NCBI GenBank assembly: GCA_002408065.1
Contig: DHQI01000062.1
Location: 1-24,670 of the forward strand
Direction: 5' to 3'
Origin: Bacteroidales bacterium UBA5342
GTDB taxonomy: Bacteria; Bacteroidota; Bacteroidia; Bacteroidales; UBA5342
DNA: 24,670 nucleotides
The notes beneath the pieces are model-generated. The model did no database searches. It was not told the DNA's origin and worked only from the letters and a program-made list of their open reading frames with translations. The translations under genes and the position numbers were made by a program. Positions 15,148 through 22,047 of this stretch are shown here, in pieces. How positions within the stretch are numbered: the stretch's first letter is position 1; each line of letters begins with the position of its first letter.

Positions 15148-16407
15148 TTAAAGGTTACTAATTAGTGTGTTGCCAAACTCAGAAGTGCTGAGCTGTTTAG
15201 CCTCAGGCATAAAGCGGGCAAAATCACCCGTTACCGTTTTATTTACAATGGTCTTTTCCATCGCTTCGCGTATCATATCGGCCGCTTCAGTCCAGCCCAT
15301 ATAGTCTAGCATCAAAGTGCCTGATAGAATGATAGAACCCGGATTGGCTTTACCTTGTCCTGCTATGTCGGGGGCCGTACCATGAGTGGCTTCAAAAATG
15401 GCATAGCCGCTGTTGTAGTTGATGTTACCCCCCGGTGCAATGCCGATGCCCCCAACCATAGCGGCCAGGGCATCCGATATGTAGTCGCCGTTCAGGTTTA
15501 ACGTAGCCACCACGGAGTGATCTTGCGGATTCAGCAGAATATCTTGTAAGAAAGCATCTGCAATAAAGTCCTTGACCAAGAGTTTTCCGGCTTTTAGCGC
15601 TTCTTCTTTAGCTTTGTCGGCCGCTTCTTTTCCATTCGTTTCTTTAAGCTCGTTCCATTGTGCAATGGTAAATACTTTGTCGCCAAATTCGCGTTCTGCC
15701 AAAGCATAGCCCCAGTTTTTGAACCCCCCTTCGGTAAATTTCATAATATTACCTTTATGTACTAATGTTACGGAAGGTAAGTTATGCTTCAGTGCATATT
15801 CTATAGAAGCCCGAATCAGACGCTCAGAACCTTCCTGACTCACCGGTTTTACACCAAAGGACGAAGATTCTGGGAAACGTACTTTAGTCACCCCCATTTC
15901 ATCTTTCAGGAAAGCACGGAATTTGTCCGCTTCTTCAGTACCGGCCATAAACTCGATACCAGCATAGATGTCTTCTGTATTCTCTCTGAAGATGTGCATG
16001 TCCACTTTTTCCGGTTCATTTACCGGCGAGGGCGTGCCTTTGTAAAAACGCACCGGACGCAGGCAGGTGTATAAATCCAATTGTTGGCGCAAAGCCACAT
16101 TTAAAGAACGGATGCCACCACCTACAGGCGTCATCAGTGGACCTTTGATGCCTACCAGATATTCTTTAAAAGCCTCCAGAGTTTCTTCAGGCAAACTTTT
16201 GCCTGTTTCGTTAAAGGCTTTTTCGCCGGCCAATACTTCCAGCAATACTATTTTACGTGCACCGCCATAGGCTTTTTCTACGGCCGCATCAAATACTTTT
16301 TTTGCCGGTGCCCAAATATCAGCACCTATGCCATCGCCTTGTATGAAAGGAATCGTAGGATGATCAGGTACTGTAAGGATGCCGTCTTTTATGGTTATTT
16401 TGCTCAT
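15148..16407 (-). CDS. icd: Isocitrate dehydrogenase, probably NAD-preferring
   Basis: A 419-residue homodimeric isocitrate dehydrogenase of the E. coli Icd type, oxidising isocitrate to 2-oxoglutarate and CO2. The substrate loop GGGIRSLNVALRQ contains Ser101, equivalent to the regulated Ser113 of E. coli, and HIFRENTEDIYAGIE, NLNGDYISDALAAMVGG and HGTAPDIAGQGKANPGS are all present. The cofactor-selecting positions are unusual for this group: where E. coli has Lys344, Tyr345, Val351 and Tyr391 this protein has Asp347, Ile348, Ala354 and Gly394, with Arg398 kept. The Asp-Ile pair is the known NAD-type signature. The gene lies 13 bp upstream of gltA; about 200 bp separate it from acnB, with a 7-bp hairpin (16432-16454) in the leader. 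Confidence 0.93.
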   Translation of the reverse strand: MSKITIKDGILTVPDHPTIPFIQGDGIGADIWAPAKKVFDAAVEKAYGGARKIVLLEVLAGEKAFNETGKSLPEETLEAFKEYLVGIKGPLMTPVGGGIRSLNVALRQQLDLYTCLRPVRFYKGTPSPVNEPEKVDMHIFRENTEDIYAGIEFMAGTEEADKFRAFLKDEMGVTKVRFPESSSFGVKPVSQEGSERLIRASIEYALKHNLPSVTLVHKGNIMKFTEGGFKNWGYALAEREFGDKVFTIAQWNELKETNGKEAADKAKEEALKAGKLLVKDFIADAFLQDILLNPQDHSVVATLNLNGDYISDALAAMVGGIGIAPGGNINYNSGYAIFEATHGTAPDIAGQGKANPGSIILSGTLMLDYMGWTEAADMIREAMEKTIVNKTVTGDFARFMPEAKQLSTSEFGNTLISNL

Positions 16408-16607
16408 AGTTAGTGATTTTTAAATTTTAAGGATAGAAGGGTGAACATTCTATCTTATATTTTACTTTTTTTGTTGGTTCAGTTTTTTTCTTTTATTCGT
16501 TTAAATATGAATCTTTTGTTGATTCTTGTTTGTCTGTAGACGAGGTATAGACTTTGGGGTTTTAAAATACAGTTTCTTAAAGTAAGCCACAAGTAAGTGT
16601 CCCCGGC

Positions 16608-19376
16608 TTATTTCAGTTTAGACGGAATAAAACGCGTCAAGGTAATACCATCAACAGCTGCTTCGTACTCTTTCATGGTAGGGAAACGCCCCAAGATGCA
16701 TGACAGTACAACCACCGGAGTAGAAGACAATAGTGATTCACCTTTTTTCTCATCCGAATCTTTGACTACACGCCCTTGAAACAGACGGGTAGAGGTTGCT
16801 AAAACGGTATCGCCCGGCTCTGCCTTTTCCTGATTTCCCATGCATAGGTTACAGCCCGGGCGTTCTAGGTAAAGCATATTTTGGTACTTTGTACGGGCGG
16901 TATTCTTAGGATTTTCGTCATCAAATTCAAAACCGGCATATTTTTGTAATACATCCCAGTCTCCTTCAGCTTTTAGTTCATCTACAATGTTGTAAGTAGG
17001 AGGAGCTACCACTAATGGTGCTTTAAAGGTAACTTTACCTTGCTGTTTTTCTACATTCTTTAGCATCTGTGCCAAAATCTTCATATCGCCTTTGTGTACC
17101 ATACACGATCCCACAAAGCCAAGGTCTACTTTTTTCTCACCTTTATAATAGGATAGGGGTCGGATGGTATCGTGCGTATAGCGTTTTGATACATCATCAT
17201 TGTTGACATCAGGGTCAGCTATCATTGGTTCAGCAATCACATCCAGGTCAATCTCTACCTCGGCATAATATTTTGCATGGTTATCAGGAGTGAGTGCTGG
17301 TTTTTCGCCGGACTTTATTTCAGCAATACGTTTTTCGGCTTTTTCGATAAGGCCACGGAGTACTTTTTTATCATTATCCATCCCTTTATCTATCATTATC
17401 TGAATGCGGCTTTTGGCAATCTCCAGAGATTCTATTAAGGTAGCATCTTCTGAAATACATATGGATGCTTTAGCTTTCATTTCAGCGGTCCAATCGGTAA
17501 AAGTAAAGGCCTGATCAGCTGTCAAGGTGCCAATATGTACTTCTATCACACGCCCTTGAAATACGTTTTCGCCACCAAATTGCTTCAGCATTTGCTGTTG
17601 TGTGGCATGAACCACATCGCGGAAGTCCATAAAATTGCGCATTTGTCCTTTGAAAGTTACTTTCACCGATTCCGGAATAGGCATAGAAGCCTCGCCGGTG
17701 GCCAGCGCCAATGCCACGGTACCTGAGTCAGCTCCGAAAGCCACTCCTTTAGACATACGGGTGTGCGAATCGCCCCCTATAATGATGGCCCAATCATCAA
17801 TAGTGATATCGTTCAGAACTTTATGGATTACATCCGTCATAGCATGGTAATCACCTAGCGGATCACGTGCTGTGATAAGACCGAAATCGTTCATAAACTT
17901 CATCAGCTTGGGAATGTTGGCCTGAGCTTTTTTATCCCAAACAGAGGCTGTATGGCATCCGGATTGGTAGGCCCCGTCTACTGTTGGTGCTATTATGGTA
18001 GCAGCCATTGATTCAAGCTCTTGTGCGGTCATCAGCCCGGTCGTATCCTGCGACCCTACAATGTTGACTTTTACCCGCACATCTGATCCGGCGTTTAATG
18101 TGACGCCCGGAGTAGCCCCCAGAGCATTTTTGTTAAATATTTTTTCTACAGCGGTGAGACCTTGTCCTTCAAAAGAGATTTCTTTAGATGGCGCATATAC
18201 TAGCGGCGCTTCAATGCCCAGAGTCTTAGCGGTAAAGCTTTGCAGTTTTTTACCAAAAACGACAGCATAAGAGCCTCCGGCCTTGATAAATTCCAGTTTC
18301 TGAGGGGTCAGTGAAGCTGATATGTCCATTAATTCCTTATCACCCTTACAGAGTTTCTTCTTTTTAGTGTTTATCGTTAGTACAGTGCCTGTGGCTACTG
18401 AATAGGCTTGTTCCAATACCGGTTCACCAGCATCATCTACCACCACTTGACCTTTAGCATCTTTTTTCTTAACCCAGTTTTTAAGGTCGATACCAATGCC
18501 GCCTGTCACGCCTACGGTGGTCAGGAAGATAGGAGAGATACCGTTGGTACCCGCTATGATGGGGGCTATATTGATATAAGGCACATAAGGACTCGCTTGT
18601 TTACCGGTCCACAAGGCTACATTGTTGACGCCCGACATACGCGAGGATCCTACGCCCATCGTTCCTTTTTCGGCTATTAGCATCACCTGTTTGTCGGGGT
18701 GCTCTGCTTTGAGATCAGCCAGGGCTTTCTGTTGTTCTTTGTTATGTTCAAAAATGCATTGTCCGTGCAGTTCACGGTCCGAACGTGAGTGCGCATCAGC
18801 ACCCGGCGAAAGTAGGTCGGTGGAAATATCACCTTCTCCTGCAATAAAAGTCACCACTTCAATTTCTTCTGCTACATCCGGAAGTTTGGTGAAAAATTCT
18901 GCTTTAGCATAACTTTCCAACAGCTCCTTAGCCATGGTGTTGCCAGCTTTGTAGGCACTCGTCAAACGATCAGTGTCAGCATCGTAAAGGAAAACTTGTG
19001 TCTTTAGCACTTTTACAGCGTCTTGTGCTATGTCGCTATCCTCACCTAATGCAAGATCGAGCAACACAGCTATGGAAGGTCCGCCTTTCATATGAGACAA
19101 TAACTCAAAGGCAAAAGAGGGGGGTATTTCTTCTACAAATGTTTTTCCTAATATAATATCTTGCAAAAAAGCCGCTTTTACACCAGCTGCACTGGTAGTT
19201 CCAGGGAGTACATTATAAATAAAGAATTGGACAGAATCTTTTCTGTATTCATTATTGATGTCTTTTATCTGCGCTATGATCTCACTCATTAATGCCTCAT
19301 CATCTATGGGTTTGGGATGTAGGCCTTGCGCTTTTCTTTCTTCAATCTCTTGGAGATATTCTTTATATCTGCTCAT
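16608..19376 (-). CDS. acnB: Aconitate hydratase B
   Basis: A 922-residue AcnB-type aconitase, which interconverts citrate and isocitrate through cis-aconitate using a 4Fe-4S cluster; enzymes of this type may also act on 2-methylisocitrate. The N-terminal HEAT-like domain opens with MSRYKEYLQEIEERKAQGLHPKP. The three cluster ligands are in place: Cys758 (GFVGSCMVHKGD), Cys842 and Cys845 (GCNLCMGNQ). GGDSHTRMSKGVAFGADSG is another clear landmark. It is somewhat longer than E. coli AcnB (865 residues). It heads the acnB-icd-gltA cluster and has a well-formed promoter of its own; the 200-bp gap to icd allows a second promoter there. The exposed cluster makes it a plausible client of the RIC-like protein coded in this window, which is inference. 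Confidence 0.96.
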   Translation of the reverse strand: MSRYKEYLQEIEERKAQGLHPKPIDDEALMSEIIAQIKDINNEYRKDSVQFFIYNVLPGTTSAAGVKAAFLQDIILGKTFVEEIPPSFAFELLSHMKGGPSIAVLLDLALGEDSDIAQDAVKVLKTQVFLYDADTDRLTSAYKAGNTMAKELLESYAKAEFFTKLPDVAEEIEVVTFIAGEGDISTDLLSPGADAHSRSDRELHGQCIFEHNKEQQKALADLKAEHPDKQVMLIAEKGTMGVGSSRMSGVNNVALWTGKQASPYVPYINIAPIIAGTNGISPIFLTTVGVTGGIGIDLKNWVKKKDAKGQVVVDDAGEPVLEQAYSVATGTVLTINTKKKKLCKGDKELMDISASLTPQKLEFIKAGGSYAVVFGKKLQSFTAKTLGIEAPLVYAPSKEISFEGQGLTAVEKIFNKNALGATPGVTLNAGSDVRVKVNIVGSQDTTGLMTAQELESMAATIIAPTVDGAYQSGCHTASVWDKKAQANIPKLMKFMNDFGLITARDPLGDYHAMTDVIHKVLNDITIDDWAIIIGGDSHTRMSKGVAFGADSGTVALALATGEASMPIPESVKVTFKGQMRNFMDFRDVVHATQQQMLKQFGGENVFQGRVIEVHIGTLTADQAFTFTDWTAEMKAKASICISEDATLIESLEIAKSRIQIMIDKGMDNDKKVLRGLIEKAEKRIAEIKSGEKPALTPDNHAKYYAEVEIDLDVIAEPMIADPDVNNDDVSKRYTHDTIRPLSYYKGEKKVDLGFVGSCMVHKGDMKILAQMLKNVEKQQGKVTFKAPLVVAPPTYNIVDELKAEGDWDVLQKYAGFEFDDENPKNTARTKYQNMLYLERPGCNLCMGNQEKAEPGDTVLATSTRLFQGRVVKDSDEKKGESLLSSTPVVVLSCILGRFPTMKEYEAAVDGITLTRFIPSKLK

Positions 19377-19424
19377 AAAACGTATTTTTTTACTTATCGT
19401 TAAGTTGTGTTTTTATATAAAATC

Positions 19425-19456
19425 TAAATATAGATTGTGATAATGAATGCAGCAAA
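19425..19456 (-). promoter_or_regulatory. acnB promoter (Bacteroidota sigma factor type)
   Basis: On the minus strand TTTG (19453-19456) is followed after exactly 20 bp by TATATTTA (19425-19432), matching TTTG-N20-TAnnTTTG in all but the last base. It would give a leader of roughly 40 nt before the acnB ATG. Confidence 0.6.
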
Positions 19457-19584
19457 CCAGGTGAAGGGAAGAGTTTGCCTATACTCTAATGATAACAAGT
19501 CCTTACAAGAATTGTTTAGCTTTAATGATTATAATAACGCAAAACAGTGATGATGGTCACATTTGCAGCATTTTTCATTCCTGT

Positions 19585-19650
19585 ACTACATGAGCGTAGT
19601 GCCTCAATGGGGTTTTAGCTTATTGTTAAAAAACAATCCGGCTATTGAGG
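19585..19650. repeat. Two adjacent hairpins (nested inverted repeats)
   Basis: ACTAC/GTAGT (19585-19589, 19596-19600) is followed by a nested structure: CCTCAAT/ATTGAGG outer arms (19602-19608, 19644-19650), an AGC/GCT middle pairing and an ATTGTT/AACAAT inner hairpin with AAAA loop (19622-19637). GCGGTCTTTT follows. This could be a small RNA with a terminator, a miniature repeat element or an operator region. Confidence 0.45.
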
Positions 19651-19889
19651 GCGGTCTTTTGCTATCGCTAGCGTCTATGTGCAAAAATAATCAATTCGAC
19701 AGTTTTTGCAATGTGGGGATAGCATACTAATGCTAAAATAAAGTGAAATCATAAGAAATAATGATGGGGATAACATAGGTATTTGATTCCAATCAGGACG
19801 GATTTATTCTATAACAGCTAGAAAATTCCTAATATTGCAAAAAGAAATAGAGAATCGAGTTTATCGTATACAATAACGCTTTAAAAAAA

Positions 19890-21119
19890 ATGAAAACCAA
19901 CTTAATAATTCTTGCCGCTATACTGTTGATAGCTTGCGATAATACCGGAGATGAGAGCTCTAATACAGATGAATTTCTGATCAGTAAAAGTGCTCAGCTA
20001 CTTGTGCAAGCCAATAATGATTTTGCTTTTGAGTTCTTACAGGAAATTAATGCTGCAGAGGAGGAGGCTAACTTTATGGTATCTCCGGTGAGTTTGTCTT
20101 TAGCCTTAGGGATGGCCTATAATGGTGCAGCTGGCACTACAAAAACGGCTTTTGAGCAGGTGTTGAATTACAACGAGTTGGACGAAGATGTAAATACTTT
20201 CAATAAGCATCTAATCAACAAACTCTCCTCTGCCACGGATGGTTCTGTGATGGAGATTGCCAATTCAATGTGGATCAATGAGCTATTCCCTGTAAAAAGT
20301 GAATTTATCAGCTTGAATCAGGGCAACTATTTTGCCGAAGTGGCCAATAAGGATTTCACCAATCCGCAAACTTTGGACGATATCAATGGCTGGGTGAGCG
20401 ATAAAACACACGAAAAGATACCGTCAATATTAAATGAAATATCACCGGACGCTGTTCTTTACCTGATCAATGCGCTCTATTTTAATGCCAACTGGAAATA
20501 TGCCTTTGATGAGGAAATGACCTATAGCGGTTCGTTTTATAATGAATTGGATGAGAATATCAACGTTCAACGTATGCTTATGACCGCAACCGTTCCTTAC
20601 CAAAGCAATGAGCTGTTCTCTTCTGTAGTTTTACCTTATGAAAAGGACAAATACAGTATGGCCATTATGTCACCTAAAGGAACGCAAACGACGGAAGATA
20701 TAATTGCTGCAATGGATGGCGAACAGTGGAATGAGTGGCTCGGTAACTACAGCGATCAGGAGGTAACGGTAGATATGCCAAAGTTTAAGTTGGAATACAA
20801 AAATGAGCTTAATGATGAATTGATTAATATGGGTTTAGGGCTTGCATTCGATGCTGGTTTGGCTGATTTTAGCCGTATCAGCGATATGCGGACTTATATT
20901 TCTTTTGTTCTTCAAAAAACCTTTATAGATGTGATGGAAAGTGGTACCGAGGCGGCGGCTGTTACGATTATTGGTTTTGAAACAACATCAGTGGGTGATG
21001 ATCCGCAACCTATTTCTTTTTATGTGGGTCAACCTTTCGTATATGTCATTAAAGAAAATTTGACGGGTTCTATCTGCTTTGTGGGGAAGGTGGGGGAACC
21101 GGAGTATGATTTAGAATGA
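19890..21119 (+). CDS. Lipoprotein serpin (serine protease inhibitor)
   Basis: A 409-residue serpin, a suicide inhibitor that traps proteases when its reactive centre loop is cut. The N-terminus MKTNLIILAAILLIAC carries a lipobox (Cys16), followed by a short acidic spacer, so it is probably anchored at the cell surface or periplasm. Family landmarks include NFMVSPVSLSLALGMAYNGA, ALYFNANWKYAF and the C-terminal PFVYVIKE with GSICFVGKV. The hinge ESGTEAAAVT (350-359) has the small residues needed for loop insertion, so it is predicted to be inhibitory. Counting from P15 Gly352, the predicted P1-P1' bond is Thr366-Ser367, suggesting elastase- or subtilisin-like targets. Serpins are known but sparse in Bacteroidota; miropin of Tannerella forsythia is a lipoprotein example. 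The target here is unknown. Confidence 0.93.
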   Translation: MKTNLIILAAILLIACDNTGDESSNTDEFLISKSAQLLVQANNDFAFEFLQEINAAEEEANFMVSPVSLSLALGMAYNGAAGTTKTAFEQVLNYNELDEDVNTFNKHLINKLSSATDGSVMEIANSMWINELFPVKSEFISLNQGNYFAEVANKDFTNPQTLDDINGWVSDKTHEKIPSILNEISPDAVLYLINALYFNANWKYAFDEEMTYSGSFYNELDENINVQRMLMTATVPYQSNELFSSVVLPYEKDKYSMAIMSPKGTQTTEDIIAAMDGEQWNEWLGNYSDQEVTVDMPKFKLEYKNELNDELINMGLGLAFDAGLADFSRISDMRTYISFVLQKTFIDVMESGTEAAAVTIIGFETTSVGDDPQPISFYVGQPFVYVIKENLTGSICFVGKVGEPEYDLE

Positions 21120-21122
21120 AAA

Positions 21123-21139
21123 ATTAAAAATTAAAAGGG
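21123..21139 (+). repeat. Direct repeat, left copy flanking ywbE
   Basis: The 17-bp sequence ATTAAAAATTAAAAGGG occurs here, just after the serpin stop codon, and again at 21406-21422, just after the ywbE stop. The identical copies bracket ywbE. Confidence 0.6.
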
Positions 21140-21177
21140 GAGGGGAAAGAATTACGAATTCCCGGATTGTAAAAATT

Positions 21178-21396
21178 ATGAATGGAAAGAACAGAAAAGA
21201 TATTAGCATAGGGGCAGAGGTGAAAATTGTACTCAAGCAGGATCAGCGCAGCGGTGTACTCACCGAAGGCTTTGTAAAGGATATACTGACCAAGTCGGGC
21301 TCGCATCCGCACGGTATAAAAGTACGCCTGGAAGACGGACAGGTGGGACGTGTGAAGGAAGTGGTGGTGGATAAGAAATTAAAAATGAAGAATTAA
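21178..21396 (+). CDS. ywbE: YwbE family protein
   Basis: A 72-residue protein of the YwbE (DUF2196) family, which has no established function. The family core is easy to recognise: NRKDISIGAEVKIVLKQDQ, GFVKDILTKSGSHPHGIKVRL and EDGQVGRVKEVV, an SH3/KOW-like small beta domain rich in basic residues. The last five residues (LKMKN) come from the first unit of a 14-bp tandem repeat that also supplies the stop codon, so the natural C-terminus was probably a few residues shorter. It sits 58 bp after the serpin gene on the same strand, between two copies of an A-rich repeat. Confidence 0.85.
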   Translation: MNGKNRKDISIGAEVKIVLKQDQRSGVLTEGFVKDILTKSGSHPHGIKVRLEDGQVGRVKEVVVDKKLKMKN

Positions 21397-21422
21397 AAAT
21401 GAAGAATTAAAAATTAAAAGGG
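21378..21422 (+). repeat. 14-bp tandem repeat and right copy of the ywbE-flanking repeat
   Basis: The unit ATTAAAAATGAAGA occurs at 21378-21391 and 21392-21405, followed by a partial third copy that merges into the 17-bp direct repeat 21406-21422. The first unit overlaps the end of ywbE. Confidence 0.7.
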
Positions 21423-21456
21423 AAAAATGAACGGTGTTGTTTCTTTGGTGTTTCTA

Positions 21457-21488
21457 TTTGTGCAATTAAGGCTTTGTTATTACATTTG
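21457..21488 (+). promoter_or_regulatory. ssrA promoter
   Basis: TTTG (21457-21460) and TACATTTG (21481-21488) are separated by exactly 20 bp, an exact match to the Bacteroidota housekeeping consensus. Transcription would begin near 21494 and leave a leader of about 75 nt, to be removed by RNase P at the mature tmRNA 5' end. Confidence 0.75.
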
Positions 21489-21570
21489 CAGCCCTCAAAA
21501 AATATGTGTCAATGCAAAACTTGATTCACAAATCATTTTTCGTTTTTGGTTGCATTTTTCATTGAGTAAC

Positions 21571-21964
21571 GGGGCCGACCGGTTTTGACAGCAAGACAAG
21601 GTTACCTGTAAGCATGCCGAGTAATGAAGGTAAACTCGTAAATCTTTCTTTCAAATTTTTTAACTGGCGAAAATAATTACGCTCTTGCTGCCTAAGCGAA
21701 GTTTAGTAACTTAAGGCTTAATCCTGCACACGATCTGTAGGACAAGACATCGCTTCAGTAGCCCCTCCTAAAGGCGACTGTTTTTGCGGTGTGGAAAATT
21801 TTAGGATAGCCCGCGGCCGCTTCGTCCTAAAGGCGAAATTTAGAAGATAAGGTATAGGTGGATGGTTTTGAGTCAGCCTATATTCGAAAATTAAATCTTA
21901 ACTAAGCATGTAGAAAGCACGTGGTCTGCTTGTTTGGACGAGGGTTCGAATCCCTCCGGCTCCA
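21571..21964 (+). ncRNA. ssrA: Transfer-messenger RNA (tmRNA)
   Basis: The tmRNA rescues stalled ribosomes and tags the unfinished protein for degradation. The 5' end GGGGCCGACCGGTTTTGACA and the 3' end GGGTTCGAATCCCTCCGGCTCCA form the tRNA-like domain; GGGGCCG pairs with CGGCTCC over 7 bp including one G-U. The tag reading frame at 21666-21695 reads GENNYALAA followed by TAA, so the full tag would be A-GENNYALAA. The terminal CCA is not encoded (the DNA reads ACAA after the stem) and must be added. The mature length of about 394 nt is normal. Promoter and terminator are both visible. Confidence 0.96.
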
Positions 21965-22007
21965 CAATATAGACTGAAAATCAGACTGTTATTAAAAGCA
22001 GGGACTA

Positions 22008-22044
22008 AAACAGGGACTATTGGTTATATCAATAGTCCCTGTTT
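22008..22044. terminator. Bidirectional terminator between ssrA and hsdR
   Basis: Perfect 15-bp stem: AAACAGGGACTATTG (22008-22022) and CAATAGTCCCTGTTT (22030-22044) with a 7-nt loop. It lies 44 bp after ssrA and 3 bp from the hsdR stop, so it can serve both. The left arm is preceded by a second CAGGGACTA (21999-22007), giving a short direct repeat. Confidence 0.8.
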
Positions 22045-22047
22045 AGT

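Larger units (their letters stand above)
19377..19889. other. Divergent acnB/serpin intergenic region
   Basis: These 513 bp separate divergently transcribed acnB and the serpin gene. The acnB promoter is at 19425-19456. A structured segment with two hairpins lies at 19585-19650. I see no open frame with family features and no clear promoter for the serpin gene. Confidence 0.6.

Noticed and set aside
21124..21312. Minus-strand frame opposite ywbE
   Set aside because: It is a shadow of the recognisable ywbE coding sequence.
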